A program made the position numbers and the translations under genes. The notes beneath the pieces were generated by a model. It was given only the letters and a program-made list of their open reading frames with translations. It did no database searches and was not told the DNA's origin. This document shows positions 39,350 through 48,045 of a stretch of DNA of 64,000 nucleotides, in pieces. This DNA comes from Roseateles toxinivorans. GTDB taxonomy: Bacteria > Pseudomonadota > Gammaproteobacteria > Burkholderiales > Burkholderiaceae_C. Within the stretch, counting starts at the first letter, position 1. Each line of letters opens with the position of its first letter. The DNA is taken from NCBI RefSeq assembly GCF_004362525.1, contig NZ_SNXS01000001.1, forward strand, positions 46,422 through 110,421, read 5' to 3'.

Positions 39350-41902
39350 TCAAGCCTCGCCGCTCATGCGGGCCTGGCCCGGCGTTTCAGTCCCACGGCT
39401 CAGCATCCATTTGACCGCTTCGAACCACAGCAGGCCCAGCAGGACCGCGCCCAGGCCCGCCAGCAGCAGCAGCGGCGACGGGCGCTCGAACGCGAACAAC
39501 GCGCTCAGGCCCGGCACGCCCAGCACCGCGGCCAGCAGCAGGACCGTTGCAAGCGCGATCCACACAAACTGGTGGTTGGCCGGGCCCGCCTGGCGCGGCC
39601 GGCCCCAGCGGCGGTTGGCCTGTATCAGTGTCAGGTTGGACAGCACCAGCACCATGAAACTGAGCGCGCGCGCCGCCGCATCAGACTGCCCGGCCTGGCG
39701 CATGCCCGCATACACGGCCATCAGCAGCACCAGCAGGCCCAGCCCCTGCCACAGGCCGCGCAGCAGCACGGTCCGGTCGAACAGGCGCGCCAGCGGGCTG
39801 CGGGGCGGCGCCGTCATGGCCTGGTCCTCCAGCGCCTCGGCCTCAAAGACAACCGAGCAGGCCGGGTCGATGATCAGCTGCAGGAACAGGATGTGCACCG
39901 GCATCAGCAACAGCGGCCAGCCCAGCAGCACCGGCAGGATCGACAGGCCGATGATGGGCACATGGGCGGCGATCACGAACACGATGGCCTTGCGCAGATT
40001 GGCGAAGACGCGCCGGCCATAGCGCACCGCCGTCAGCAAGGAGCCGAAGTCGTCCTTCAGCAGCACCAGGGCCGCGGCTTCGCGGGCCACGTCGGTGCCG
40101 CGCGCGCCCATCGCCACGCCGATGTGCGCTGCCTTCAGGGCCGGGGCATCGTTGACGCCGTCGCCGGTCATCGCGACGATGTCGCCGCGGGCGCGAAAGG
40201 CCTGCACCAGGCGCAGCTTCTGCTCGGGCTGGACGCGGCAGAACACCGTGGTGTCGGCCAGCCGGGATTGCAGCCCGGCATCGTCCAGCGCCGCCAGCTC
40301 GGGGCCGCTCAGCGGTGCGGCCCGGTTGCCCAGACCCGCCTGGGCCGCGATGGCCAGCGCTGTCGCCGGATGGTCGCCGGTGATCATCACCACGCGGATG
40401 CCGGCCGCCTGGCATTCGGCGATCGCCTGCGGCACCTCCGGGCGCAGCGGGTCTTCCAGGGCGATCAGGCCGAGGAACTTGAACTCGAATTCGTGCTGGT
40501 TGCCGGGCAGCACCTCGGCGGCAAAGCGGGCCTGGGCCACACCCAGCACGCGCAGGCCATCGGCGGCCAATGTCGCCACCTGGGCGGCAATGCGGCCGGC
40601 CTGATCGCTGCCCAGATGGCACAGGTCGACGATGGCCTCGGGGGCGCCCTTGGCGGCGATCACCCGTTCGCGCTGGTCCGGCGACTGCCAGACACGCGAC
40701 ATCGCCAGCATCTCGCGCGACAGCGGATAGTCGTCGACCAGGGTCCAGTCGCCGTGCAGGTGCTCGGTGTCGGCCAGCAGGCGCCGGCCGGCGCTGGCGA
40801 TGGCCATCTCCATGGCGTCGAAGGCCTGGCGGTGGCTGGCCAGCACGGCGAATTCGAGCAGGCCGTGCAGGGCCTCCTGAAGCGGCTCGGTGGCCTTGGT
40901 GTCGTACTCGGCGTCGGCCGACGACAGGCGGCGCAGCTCCATGCGATTGGCGGTCAGCGTGCCGGTCTTGTCCACGCACAGCACGCTGGTGGCGCCCAGC
41001 AGCTCGACGGCCGGCACGCTGCGTGCCAGCACGCCCTCACGCGACAGGCGCCAGGCGCCCAGGCCCAGGAACAGCGTCAGCACCACCGGCAGTTCCTCGG
41101 GCAGGATGGCCATCGCCAGGGTCAGCCCGGCCAGCAGGCCGTGCAGCCAGTCGCCGGTGCGCGCCCAGTAGGCCAGCGCCAGGCCGGCAGCCACCGTCAG
41201 ACCGATGACGGCCACGCGCTTGACGATGCGATCGGTCTCCTGCTGTATCGGGGTGGCCTGCGGGGCCAGCCCGGCAAGCGACCTGCCGATGCGGCCCAGT
41301 GCGCTGCGCTCGCCGGTGGCCATCACCAGGCCCTGGGCCGTGCCCTGCGTCACCAGCGTGCCCGAGAAGACACTGGACTCGCCCTGAGCCCCGGGCTCGA
41401 GCAGCACGGCACGGTCCGCCGGGCCGGCGTGCTTGAGCATGGGCGCGGACTCGCCGGTGAGCAGCGACTCGTCCACGCTGAGGTTGTTGGCCTGCAGCAG
41501 ATACAGGTCGGCCGGCACGCGGTCGCCCTCGGCCAGCAGCACGATGTCGCCGCGGACCAGTTCGCGGCCGGCGATGCGCAGCGCCTGGCCATCGCGTAGC
41601 ACCAGCGCGCGCGGGCTGGACAGCTCGCGCAGTGCCTGCAGCGAGCGCTCGGTGCGGCGCTGCTGCACAAAGCTGATGCCCATCACGACGAACACAAAGC
41701 CCAGCAGCATCAGCGCCTCGCCGCGGTCGCCCAGCAGCAGATAGATGCCGCCGCAGGCCACCAGCAGCAGGAACATCGGCTCCGTCACCACCTCGTGCAA
41801 CAGGCGCAGCACGCTGCGCGGGCGCGACTGCGGCAGCTCGTTGGGGCCGTCCTGCGCCAGGCGCTGCTGTGCCTCGATGGCACTGAGGCCCTGTTCGGTC
41901 AT
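39350..41902 (-). CDS. P-type cation-transporting ATPase (P2-like)
   Basis: An 850-residue ion pump. It has a cation ATPase N-terminal domain (GLSAIEAQQRLAQDGPNELP), the actuator TGES at 149-152, a PEELPVVL membrane motif at 268-275, the phosphorylated Asp311 in DKTGTLT and the TGDGVNDAPALK hinge. The C-terminal six-span domain is present. The pattern fits the calcium/magnesium-type P2 group rather than heavy-metal P1B pumps, as there is no CPC motif. The ion is not certain. The start overlaps the stop of the CDF transporter gene by four bases, so the two act from one transcript. Confidence 0.92.
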   Translation of the reverse strand: MTEQGLSAIEAQQRLAQDGPNELPQSRPRSVLRLLHEVVTEPMFLLLVACGGIYLLLGDRGEALMLLGFVFVVMGISFVQQRRTERSLQALRELSSPRALVLRDGQALRIAGRELVRGDIVLLAEGDRVPADLYLLQANNLSVDESLLTGESAPMLKHAGPADRAVLLEPGAQGESSVFSGTLVTQGTAQGLVMATGERSALGRIGRSLAGLAPQATPIQQETDRIVKRVAVIGLTVAAGLALAYWARTGDWLHGLLAGLTLAMAILPEELPVVLTLFLGLGAWRLSREGVLARSVPAVELLGATSVLCVDKTGTLTANRMELRRLSSADAEYDTKATEPLQEALHGLLEFAVLASHRQAFDAMEMAIASAGRRLLADTEHLHGDWTLVDDYPLSREMLAMSRVWQSPDQRERVIAAKGAPEAIVDLCHLGSDQAGRIAAQVATLAADGLRVLGVAQARFAAEVLPGNQHEFEFKFLGLIALEDPLRPEVPQAIAECQAAGIRVVMITGDHPATALAIAAQAGLGNRAAPLSGPELAALDDAGLQSRLADTTVFCRVQPEQKLRLVQAFRARGDIVAMTGDGVNDAPALKAAHIGVAMGARGTDVAREAAALVLLKDDFGSLLTAVRYGRRVFANLRKAIVFVIAAHVPIIGLSILPVLLGWPLLLMPVHILFLQLIIDPACSVVFEAEALEDQAMTAPPRSPLARLFDRTVLLRGLWQGLGLLVLLMAVYAGMRQAGQSDAAARALSFMVLVLSNLTLIQANRRWGRPRQAGPANHQFVWIALATVLLLAAVLGVPGLSALFAFERPSPLLLLAGLGAVLLGLLWFEAVKWMLSRGTETPGQARMSGEA

Positions 41903-42846
41903 GATTGGCCAGGCCTGTGGTCCAGATCGGGGCGCCGGTACGGATCGACATGGGTCATCAGATTCAGCACCCGGTGGCGCTGCAAGACGCGCTGGCGCGC
42001 CGCCACGGCGATGTCGTGGCCGGCCTCGACGGTCAAGGTGGCATCGACCTCCAGATGGGCATCGACAACGATCATGTCGCCCATCTTGCGCGTGCGCACG
42101 TCATGCACATCGCTGACGCCCGGGGTTTCGCGCAGCGTGCGGCGTATCGCCTCGACCTCCTGCTCATCGACGGCACGGTCCATCAGATCGTGCATCGCAT
42201 CCCAGCCGAAGCCCCAGCCCATCTTGGCCACCATGAAGCCGACGATGGCCGCGGCGATAGGGTCCAGGATCGGGTAGCCCATCAGGTTGCCGATGATGCC
42301 CAGGCCGACGACCAGGGAGGAGGCAGCATCGGAGCGTGCGTGCCAGGCATTGGCCACCAGCATGCTGGACTTGACCCGCTTGGCCACCGCCAGCATGTAG
42401 CGGAACAGCAGCTCCTTGGCCAGCAGCGCGCCGCCGGCCACCCAAAGCGCCACGATATGCACCGGCTGCACCGTCTCGGGCGCCTCGAGCTTGGTCGCGG
42501 CCGACCACAGCATGCCCAGACCCACACCCAGCAGCAGCAGGCCCAGCACCAGCGAGGCGGCGGTCTCGAAGCGCTGGTGGCCGTAGGGGTGGTCCTCGTC
42601 GGCATCCTTGCGCGCATGGTGGCCGGCGAACAGCACCACGAAGTCGGCCACCAGATCGGACAGCGAATGCAGGCCGTCGGCCACCAGGCCCTGCGACTTG
42701 GCCAGCAGGCCGACGACGATCTGCGTCACCGTCAGCACCAGGTTCACGCCCACGCTGACCCAGGTGCTGCGCGCGCCCGCCGCCGCCCGCTCGGCCGGGC
42801 TGTGCCGGGGGTCTTCGCTGTCATCCAGCAGTTCATCAGGGGTCAT
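41899..42846 (-). CDS. Cation diffusion facilitator transporter
   Basis: A 315-residue inner-membrane antiporter of the CDF family exporting divalent cations (Zn, Fe, Mn or similar). Six hydrophobic segments are visible. Metal-site motifs are ADGLHSLSDLVADF in span 2 and NAWHARSDAASSLVV in span 5, and a cytoplasmic C-terminal domain of ferredoxin-like type follows (VSDVHDVRTRKMGD). The N-terminal 15 residues are acidic. It is the first gene of a minus-strand run leading into the P-type ATPase. Confidence 0.93.
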   Translation of the reverse strand: MTPDELLDDSEDPRHSPAERAAAGARSTWVSVGVNLVLTVTQIVVGLLAKSQGLVADGLHSLSDLVADFVVLFAGHHARKDADEDHPYGHQRFETAASLVLGLLLLGVGLGMLWSAATKLEAPETVQPVHIVALWVAGGALLAKELLFRYMLAVAKRVKSSMLVANAWHARSDAASSLVVGLGIIGNLMGYPILDPIAAAIVGFMVAKMGWGFGWDAMHDLMDRAVDEQEVEAIRRTLRETPGVSDVHDVRTRKMGDMIVVDAHLEVDATLTVEAGHDIAVAARQRVLQRHRVLNLMTHVDPYRRPDLDHRPGQS

Positions 42847-43012
42847 GAGAGGGTGATCGAGTGAAGTCTGGCGTGCAGCTTAAGGCAGAGCAGGTGACCA
42901 AGCGGTGTCGCGCCAGCGCCGGTTTGCGCTGGCGCAAGCCCGGTGGCGCGGCCGCGGCGCGCTTAAGAAAGCCCTAAGCCGGCACTTGCACGATGGCATT
43001 CAAGGAGATGCC

Positions 43013-43414
43013 ATGAAACCCACCGTCTTGAATCGACTCATCGCCAGCGTCCTGTTTGCCGCGCTGGCACCCGCCGTGGTCGCCGCCACGCCGGCCGAGC
43101 TGCTGGCCGGCTACAGCGCCCAGGCGGGCGTGCCGGCCGTGCCCGCTGCGGGCCAGCAGCTGTTCACCGTGCGCCAGGGGCGCGAATGGAGTTGCGCCTC
43201 CTGCCACGGCGTCGTGCCGACCCAGGCCGGCAAGCACGCAGCCACCGGCAAGGCCATCGCGCCGCTGGCCCCGGCCTTCAACCCGGAGCGCTTCACCGAC
43301 CCGGCCAAGACCGAGAAATGGTTCCGGCGCAACTGCAAGGACGTGCTCGACCGCGAGTGCAGCGCCGCCGAGAAGGCCCATGTGTTGAGCTGGCTGCTCA
43401 CGCTCAAGCCCTGA
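43013..43414 (+). CDS. shp: SHP-type monoheme cytochrome c (DUF1924)
   Basis: A 133-residue periplasmic cytochrome with signal peptide (NRLIASVLFAALAPAVVAA). One heme c site, Cys61/Cys64/His65 (CASCH), is present. Asn107 followed by Cys108, with Cys116, matches the sphaeroides heme protein pattern in which an Asn is the labile sixth ligand that leaves on O2 or small-ligand binding (family knowledge). AAGGAGATG precedes ATG 43013. The next two genes encode the diheme cytochrome c and cytochrome b usually found with SHP. Confidence 0.88.
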   Translation: MKPTVLNRLIASVLFAALAPAVVAATPAELLAGYSAQAGVPAVPAAGQQLFTVRQGREWSCASCHGVVPTQAGKHAATGKAIAPLAPAFNPERFTDPAKTEKWFRRNCKDVLDRECSAAEKAHVLSWLLTLKP

Positions 43415-43445
43415 CCCCCTGCCTATCCCGAACAAGGAATGCTCC

Positions 43446-43922
43446 ATGAAACGAATCAAGCATCGTGTCGGCTTGGCCGCGCTGGCTGTGTTCGCCCTGG
43501 CCTCATCGGCATGGGCCGACGGCGAGGGCCGCACGGCCCGTGTGCCGCTGCTGCCAAAGTACCAGCAGGAGTGCGCCGCCTGCCATCTGGCCTATCCGCC
43601 GGGCATGCTGCCCGCGGCCTCCTGGCAGCGATTGATGACGCAGCTGCCGCAGCACTTCGGCAGTGATGCTTCGGTGGACCCGGCCACGCTGAAGGAGCTG
43701 TCCGCCTGGCTGGGCGCCAACGCCGGTACCTACAAGCGGGTGCGCGAGGAGCCACCGCAGGACCGCATCACCCGCTCCGCCTGGTTTGTGCGCAAGCACG
43801 ACGAGGTGGCCGCCGCCACCTGGAAGCTGCCGGCGGTGAAAAGCGCCGCCAACTGCGCCGCCTGCCATACCCGAGCCGATCAAGGAGATTTCAATGAACG
43901 CTACGTCCGCATTCCCCGCTGA
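43446..43922 (+). CDS. Diheme cytochrome c (DHC)
   Basis: A 158-residue periplasmic protein with signal peptide (GLAALAVFALASSAWA). Two heme c sites are visible: Cys43/Cys46/His47 and Cys137/Cys140/His141, both CAACH. Length and spacing fit the DHC family that donates electrons to SHP. It starts 31 bases after the shp stop, and its 3' end overlaps the cytochrome b gene by 29 bases. Confidence 0.9.
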   Translation: MKRIKHRVGLAALAVFALASSAWADGEGRTARVPLLPKYQQECAACHLAYPPGMLPAASWQRLMTQLPQHFGSDASVDPATLKELSAWLGANAGTYKRVREEPPQDRITRSAWFVRKHDEVAAATWKLPAVKSAANCAACHTRADQGDFNERYVRIPR

Positions 43923-44604
43923 AGCCCGCAAGGTGTTGATCTGGGACGCGCCGGTGCGCGTGTTCCATTGGCTGATGGTGCTGAGCTTTGCCGGCGCCTA
44001 TCTGACGGCCGAGAGCGAGCGCTGGCGCCTCGTGCACGTCAGCCTGGGCTACACGCTGGCCGGTCTGGTGCTGTTCCGCCTGGTCTGGGGCCTGATGGGC
44101 ACGCGCTATGCGCGCTTCGCCGGCTTTGTGCGCGGCCCGCAGGCAGTGGCGCGCTATCTCGGCTCGCTATTACGGGGCCGGCCCGAGCACCATCTGGGCC
44201 ACAACCCGGCCGGAGCGCTGGCCATCGTCGGCCTGCTGGGCCTGGCGCTGGCGGTCACGGCCTCGGGCTGGGCGATATACGCCGAGGTCGGCCCCGAATG
44301 GCTGGAGGAGGTGCACGAGCTGGCGGCCAACGCGATGCTGGCCCTGGTCGGGCTGCATGTCGCGGCGGTGGTCCTGAGCAGCGTCCTGCATGGCGAGAAC
44401 CTGATCGGCGCGATGGTCAGCGGCCGCAAGCCCGGCCTGCCGCAGGACGCGATCCGCAGCGCCTGGCGCTCGGTGGCGGCGCTGATGCTGGTGGCGGTGC
44501 TGGGCTTCTGGTGGCTGCAATGGCAGGGTGCCCCGGCCGGGGGCCTCGCGGACAGGCCTGCCGCATCGGCACGTTCGGGACATGATGAAGATCATGACGA
44601 CTGA
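43894..44604 (+). CDS. Cytochrome b561-type membrane protein
   Basis: A 236-residue inner-membrane diheme cytochrome b with about four or five spans. Heme-ligand histidines are likely those in RVFHWLMVLSF, LVHVSLGYTL, VHELAANAML and GLHVAAVVL. It would pass electrons from the quinone pool to the diheme cytochrome c and then SHP. The start ATG 43894 lies inside the 3' end of the DHC gene, preceded by AAGGAG. The C-terminus ends in a short His/Asp-rich tail (GHDEDHDD). Confidence 0.9.
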   Translation: MNATSAFPAEARKVLIWDAPVRVFHWLMVLSFAGAYLTAESERWRLVHVSLGYTLAGLVLFRLVWGLMGTRYARFAGFVRGPQAVARYLGSLLRGRPEHHLGHNPAGALAIVGLLGLALAVTASGWAIYAEVGPEWLEEVHELAANAMLALVGLHVAAVVLSSVLHGENLIGAMVSGRKPGLPQDAIRSAWRSVAALMLVAVLGFWWLQWQGAPAGGLADRPAASARSGHDEDHDD

Positions 44605-44630
44605 CTTTGCGATGACGGAATAATCGACCC

Positions 44631-45302
44631 ATGCGCATCCTGCTTGCCGAAGACGACACCCTGCTGGGCGATGGCCTGCGCGCCGGCCTGCGGCAGCTGG
44701 GCTTCCAGGTCGACTGGGTGCGCGACGGCGAGGCCGCCGAGCGCGAGTTGCGTGCCGAGCCCTATGCTGCCGCCGTGCTCGATCTGGGGCTGCCGCTGAA
44801 GGATGGCCTGGACGTGCTGGCGGCGGTGCGCCGCGCCGGTGTGACTCTTCCGGTGCTGGTGCTGACGGCGCGTGACGCCGTGCCCGAGCGCATTCGCGGC
44901 CTCGACCTCGGCGCCGATGACTATGTGCTCAAGCCGGTCGATCTGCATGAGCTTGCCGCCCGCCTGCGCGCCCTGGTGCGCCGCGCCCACGGCCAGGTGC
45001 AGGAGTGCCTGCAGGCGCAGGACCTGTTGCTGGACCCGGCCGCCCGCACCGTGCTGCGGGCCGGCTTGCCGGTGACACTGTCGCAGCGCGAGTTCGACCT
45101 GCTGCAGGTGCTGATGCTGAATGCCGACCGCGTGCTGTCGCGCGAGCAGCTGGAGCAGCACCTGTACAGCTGGGGCCAGGAGGTGGACAGCAATGCGGTC
45201 GAGGTCCATGTCCACCACCTGCGCCGCAAGCTCGGAGCCGCCCTGATTCAGACCGTGCGCGGCGTCGGCTACATGCTGCTGCGCCGGGTGCCGGCGGTGT
45301 GA
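44631..45302 (+). CDS. OmpR/QseB-type response regulator
   Basis: A 223-residue regulator. The N-terminal receiver domain has its phospho-acceptor at Asp51 (AAVLDLGLP) and Lys in DDYVLKPVD. A C-terminal winged helix of OmpR/PhoB type follows (DSNAVEVHVHHLRRKLG). It starts 26 bases after the cytochrome b stop and overlaps the kinase start, so it probably belongs to the same operon and may control the cytochrome genes or a wider regulon. Confidence 0.93.
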   Translation: MRILLAEDDTLLGDGLRAGLRQLGFQVDWVRDGEAAERELRAEPYAAAVLDLGLPLKDGLDVLAAVRRAGVTLPVLVLTARDAVPERIRGLDLGADDYVLKPVDLHELAARLRALVRRAHGQVQECLQAQDLLLDPAARTVLRAGLPVTLSQREFDLLQVLMLNADRVLSREQLEQHLYSWGQEVDSNAVEVHVHHLRRKLGAALIQTVRGVGYMLLRRVPAV

Positions 45303-46657
45303 TGCGCGGGCCTCGCTCCCTGCAGCGTCGCCTGCTGGCGCTGGTGCTGGCGGCGGTGTCGCTGCTCTGGCTGGCCACGGCGGTGATGACCTGGTTCGAC
45401 GTCAGCCACGAACTCGATGAGCTGCTCGACGGCCATCTGGCCCAGGCCGCCGCCCTGCTGGTGGTGCAGCAGGCCCGCGAGATCGAGGACGATGACCACG
45501 CGGTCGATGCGCCCAGCCTGCACCGCTATGCCCCGAAGGTTGCCTTCCAGGTCTTTCACGAGGGACGTCTGGCGCTGCGCTCGGCGCAGGCCCCGAGTGC
45601 GCCCATGGTCGGACCGGGCGAACCCTTCAAGACCGGCTTCAGGACGGCGGAGATAGCGGGTACCGCCTGGCGCGTGTTCGCAGCGACGGGCGCCGAGCGC
45701 GATGTCCAGGTCTATGTCGGCGAGCAGCTGAGCTCGCGTGCCTCCATCCTCTGGGCTGTGCTGCGCAGCACGCTGTGGCCGATGGTGGTGGCGCTGCCCC
45801 TGCTGGCGCTGCTGGTCTGGTGGGCCGTCTACCGCGGCATGGCGCCGCTGCGCCGCCTCGGCGCCAGCCTGGCCGAGCGCGAGGCCCAGGCCCTGCACCC
45901 GCTGGCCCTGCACGACGCGCCGTCGGAGATGCGGCCGATGCTGGACGCCCTGAATGGCCTGTTCGAGCGCATTGCCCGGCTGCTGGAGTCCGAGCGCCGC
46001 TTCACTGCCGACGCCGCTCACGAGCTGCGCACACCGATCGCCGCCATCCGCGCCCAGGCCCAGGTGGCGATGGGCGAGCGCGATGCCGGCTTGCGCCAGC
46101 AGGCGCTGCAGCACACGCTGGAGGGCTGCGACCGCGCCAGCCGTCTGGTCGAGCAACTCCTGACCCTCTCAAGATTGGAGGCCCAGTCGCTGCCGGCAGG
46201 CGCACCGGCCGCCTCGGAGTTGGATCTGACGGCGCTGACCCGCCAGGTGCTGGCCGAACTGGCCCCCCGGGCCGCCGCCAAGCGCCAGACGCTGGAGCTT
46301 GAGGCCGACGGCGCCTGCAGGCTGCCGGGCGAGCCCACGCTGCTGGCGGTGCTGGTGCGCAATCTGGTCGACAACGCGCTGCGCTACAGCCCTGCCGGTG
46401 CGCGCGTCCTGGTCAGCGTGTCGCAGCCTCAGGGGCGGGTGCAACTGAAGGTTGAAGACAGCGGCCCGGGCCTGGACGAGGCCGACCGCCGGCGCCTGGG
46501 CGAACGCTTCTTCCGCGTGCTGGGCAGCGAAGAGAGCGGCAGCGGGCTGGGCTGGTCGATCGTGCGACGCATTGCTGCGGCGCATCACCTGGGCGTGCAG
46601 GTCGCCAGGTCGGCCGACCTGGGCGGGCTTGCCGTCGTGGTGGATCAGCAAGCCTGA
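45302..46657 (+). CDS. QseC-type sensor histidine kinase
   Basis: A 451-residue inner-membrane kinase. TM1 is at about 12-30, a periplasmic domain at about 31-155 (helical start SHELDELLDGHLAQAA), and TM2 at about 160-180. Then come a HAMP-like segment and HisKA with His240 (DAAHELRTPIAA). The ATPase part has VRNLVDNALRYSP, DSGPGLDEADRRRLGERFFR and GSGLGWSIV. The start ATG 45302 shares one base with the regulator stop (TGATG). The longer open frame upstream overlaps the regulator and is not used. Confidence 0.93.
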   Translation: MRGPRSLQRRLLALVLAAVSLLWLATAVMTWFDVSHELDELLDGHLAQAAALLVVQQAREIEDDDHAVDAPSLHRYAPKVAFQVFHEGRLALRSAQAPSAPMVGPGEPFKTGFRTAEIAGTAWRVFAATGAERDVQVYVGEQLSSRASILWAVLRSTLWPMVVALPLLALLVWWAVYRGMAPLRRLGASLAEREAQALHPLALHDAPSEMRPMLDALNGLFERIARLLESERRFTADAAHELRTPIAAIRAQAQVAMGERDAGLRQQALQHTLEGCDRASRLVEQLLTLSRLEAQSLPAGAPAASELDLTALTRQVLAELAPRAAAKRQTLELEADGACRLPGEPTLLAVLVRNLVDNALRYSPAGARVLVSVSQPQGRVQLKVEDSGPGLDEADRRRLGERFFRVLGSEESGSGLGWSIVRRIAAAHHLGVQVARSADLGGLAVVVDQQA

Positions 46658-46664
46658 CCCGCCA

Positions 46665-47921
46665 TCAACCGCGTCGCGAGCGCGCCACCCAGCCCAGCGC
46701 CACGAGGCCCGCCAGCATCAGCCCATAGGTGTGCGGCTCGGGCACCATTCGCACGACCACGCCGTTGATGCCCACGGCATAGAGCCGGCCGCTGCCATCC
46801 TCGCCGAACGAGTCGAGTCCGCTCAGACCGGTGCCGCCCAGGAAGGCGTTGGTGTCGTCGCGCAAGTCCATCGGCGTGCCGCCGGCGCCCACGGCGAACG
46901 AGAAGATGCGGTCGCTGACGAAGTCGCCGAAGAAGTAGCGGCCGTCGGCACCGGCGATGCTGGGGCCGCGATAGACGTAGCCGCCGATGATGGAGTCGCC
47001 CAGGCCGCCTGCCACGTTGAGGTGCGCATAGTCGAACACCGGGTCGGTCAGGCCGGGTGCGTTGCCGCCGACACCGGGCGTGGCAATCGTGCCCTCACGC
47101 AGGCGCCAGCCATAGTTGAGGCCACCGGCGCTGCCACCGGCCTCGAAGTTGATCTCCTCGCGCTGGCCCTGGCCCACGTCGGCGATCCAGAAGTCGCCGT
47201 TGCTGCGGTCGAAGCTGTTGCGGAAGGGGTTGCGCAGGCCCAGGGCCCAGATCTCCTCGCGGGTGCTTGCGCTGCCGACGAAGGGGTTGCTGGCGGCAAC
47301 CGTGTAGCCGGCCGTGTTGCCGCTGACGTCGATGCGCAGCATCTTGCCCAGCAGGCTGCTGCCGTTCTGGGCATTGTTGAGCGGGTCGTTGCTGTCGCCG
47401 CCATCGCCGGTGGCGATGTACAGATTCTGGTCGTCGCCCGGCCTGAAGGCGATCCAGCCGCCCTTGTGATTGCTGAAGGCCGGCTGCGCGAACGACAGGA
47501 TGGTCTGGGCCGAGCCCGCATTGGCCACGTTGGCCCCGGGTGCGGCCACCTGGTAGCGGGCCACCACGGTGTTGAGCGAGGTCTTGTCGATGTAGTTCAC
47601 ATAGAAGCGGCCATTGCTGGCATAGCCGGGATCGAAGGCCAGGCCCAGCAGGCCCCGCTCGCCGCCGGTGGCCACAACGGCCGACAGATCCAGGAACGGC
47701 GTGGCCTGCAGCACGCCGCCGGACACGATGCGCACCAGGCCGCCTTTCTCCAGCACGAACAGCCGGTCATCGCCAGCCGGCGCACTGATGTGCAGCGGCT
47801 GCGTCAAGCCGGCGCTGACCACCATCTGGCCGCCGAGGGCATGCACGGCCCCGGCTGCGGCGAGCAGCACGGAACCCAGAAGGGAGTGAAGATGGTGAAG
47901 GGGGCGCAAGGAAAAGGCCAT
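46665..47921 (-). CDS. PQQ-type soluble sugar dehydrogenase-like protein with PEP-CTERM anchor
   Basis: A 418-residue exported protein. The signal peptide (LLGSVLLAAAGAVHA) is followed by a six-bladed beta-propeller of the glucose/sorbosone dehydrogenase family (GERGLLGLAFDPGY, GDDQNLYIATGDGGD, EEIWALGLRNPFRNSFD, GYVYRGPSI). The C-terminus is a PEP-CTERM sorting signal: VPEPHTYG, a hydrophobic span, then ARSRRG. The protein is therefore probably processed by an exosortase, which is not in this window. AGGAG precedes ATG 47921. Whether PQQ is bound is not shown by the sequence alone. Confidence 0.88.
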   Translation of the reverse strand: MAFSLRPLHHLHSLLGSVLLAAAGAVHALGGQMVVSAGLTQPLHISAPAGDDRLFVLEKGGLVRIVSGGVLQATPFLDLSAVVATGGERGLLGLAFDPGYASNGRFYVNYIDKTSLNTVVARYQVAAPGANVANAGSAQTILSFAQPAFSNHKGGWIAFRPGDDQNLYIATGDGGDSNDPLNNAQNGSSLLGKMLRIDVSGNTAGYTVAASNPFVGSASTREEIWALGLRNPFRNSFDRSNGDFWIADVGQGQREEINFEAGGSAGGLNYGWRLREGTIATPGVGGNAPGLTDPVFDYAHLNVAGGLGDSIIGGYVYRGPSIAGADGRYFFGDFVSDRIFSFAVGAGGTPMDLRDDTNAFLGGTGLSGLDSFGEDGSGRLYAVGINGVVVRMVPEPHTYGLMLAGLVALGWVARSRRG

Positions 47922-48045
47922 GGCGAGACTCCTGAGCGCAGAGGTGCGCGGCAGAGCGGAGCAATCGGTGTGCCCGATGCCCGTACTCGCCACCGGGTCG
48001 CGATGCCGGGGACGAGGCGCCGAACTTGCGGCAAAGTTGGCCGGG

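Noticed and set aside
44581..44596. CATGAT-GAAG-ATCATG inverted repeat before the response regulator as an operator
   Set aside because: It lies within the final codons of cytochrome b, encoding the His/Asp tail, and matches no known QseB-type direct-repeat site. It could be coincidental.
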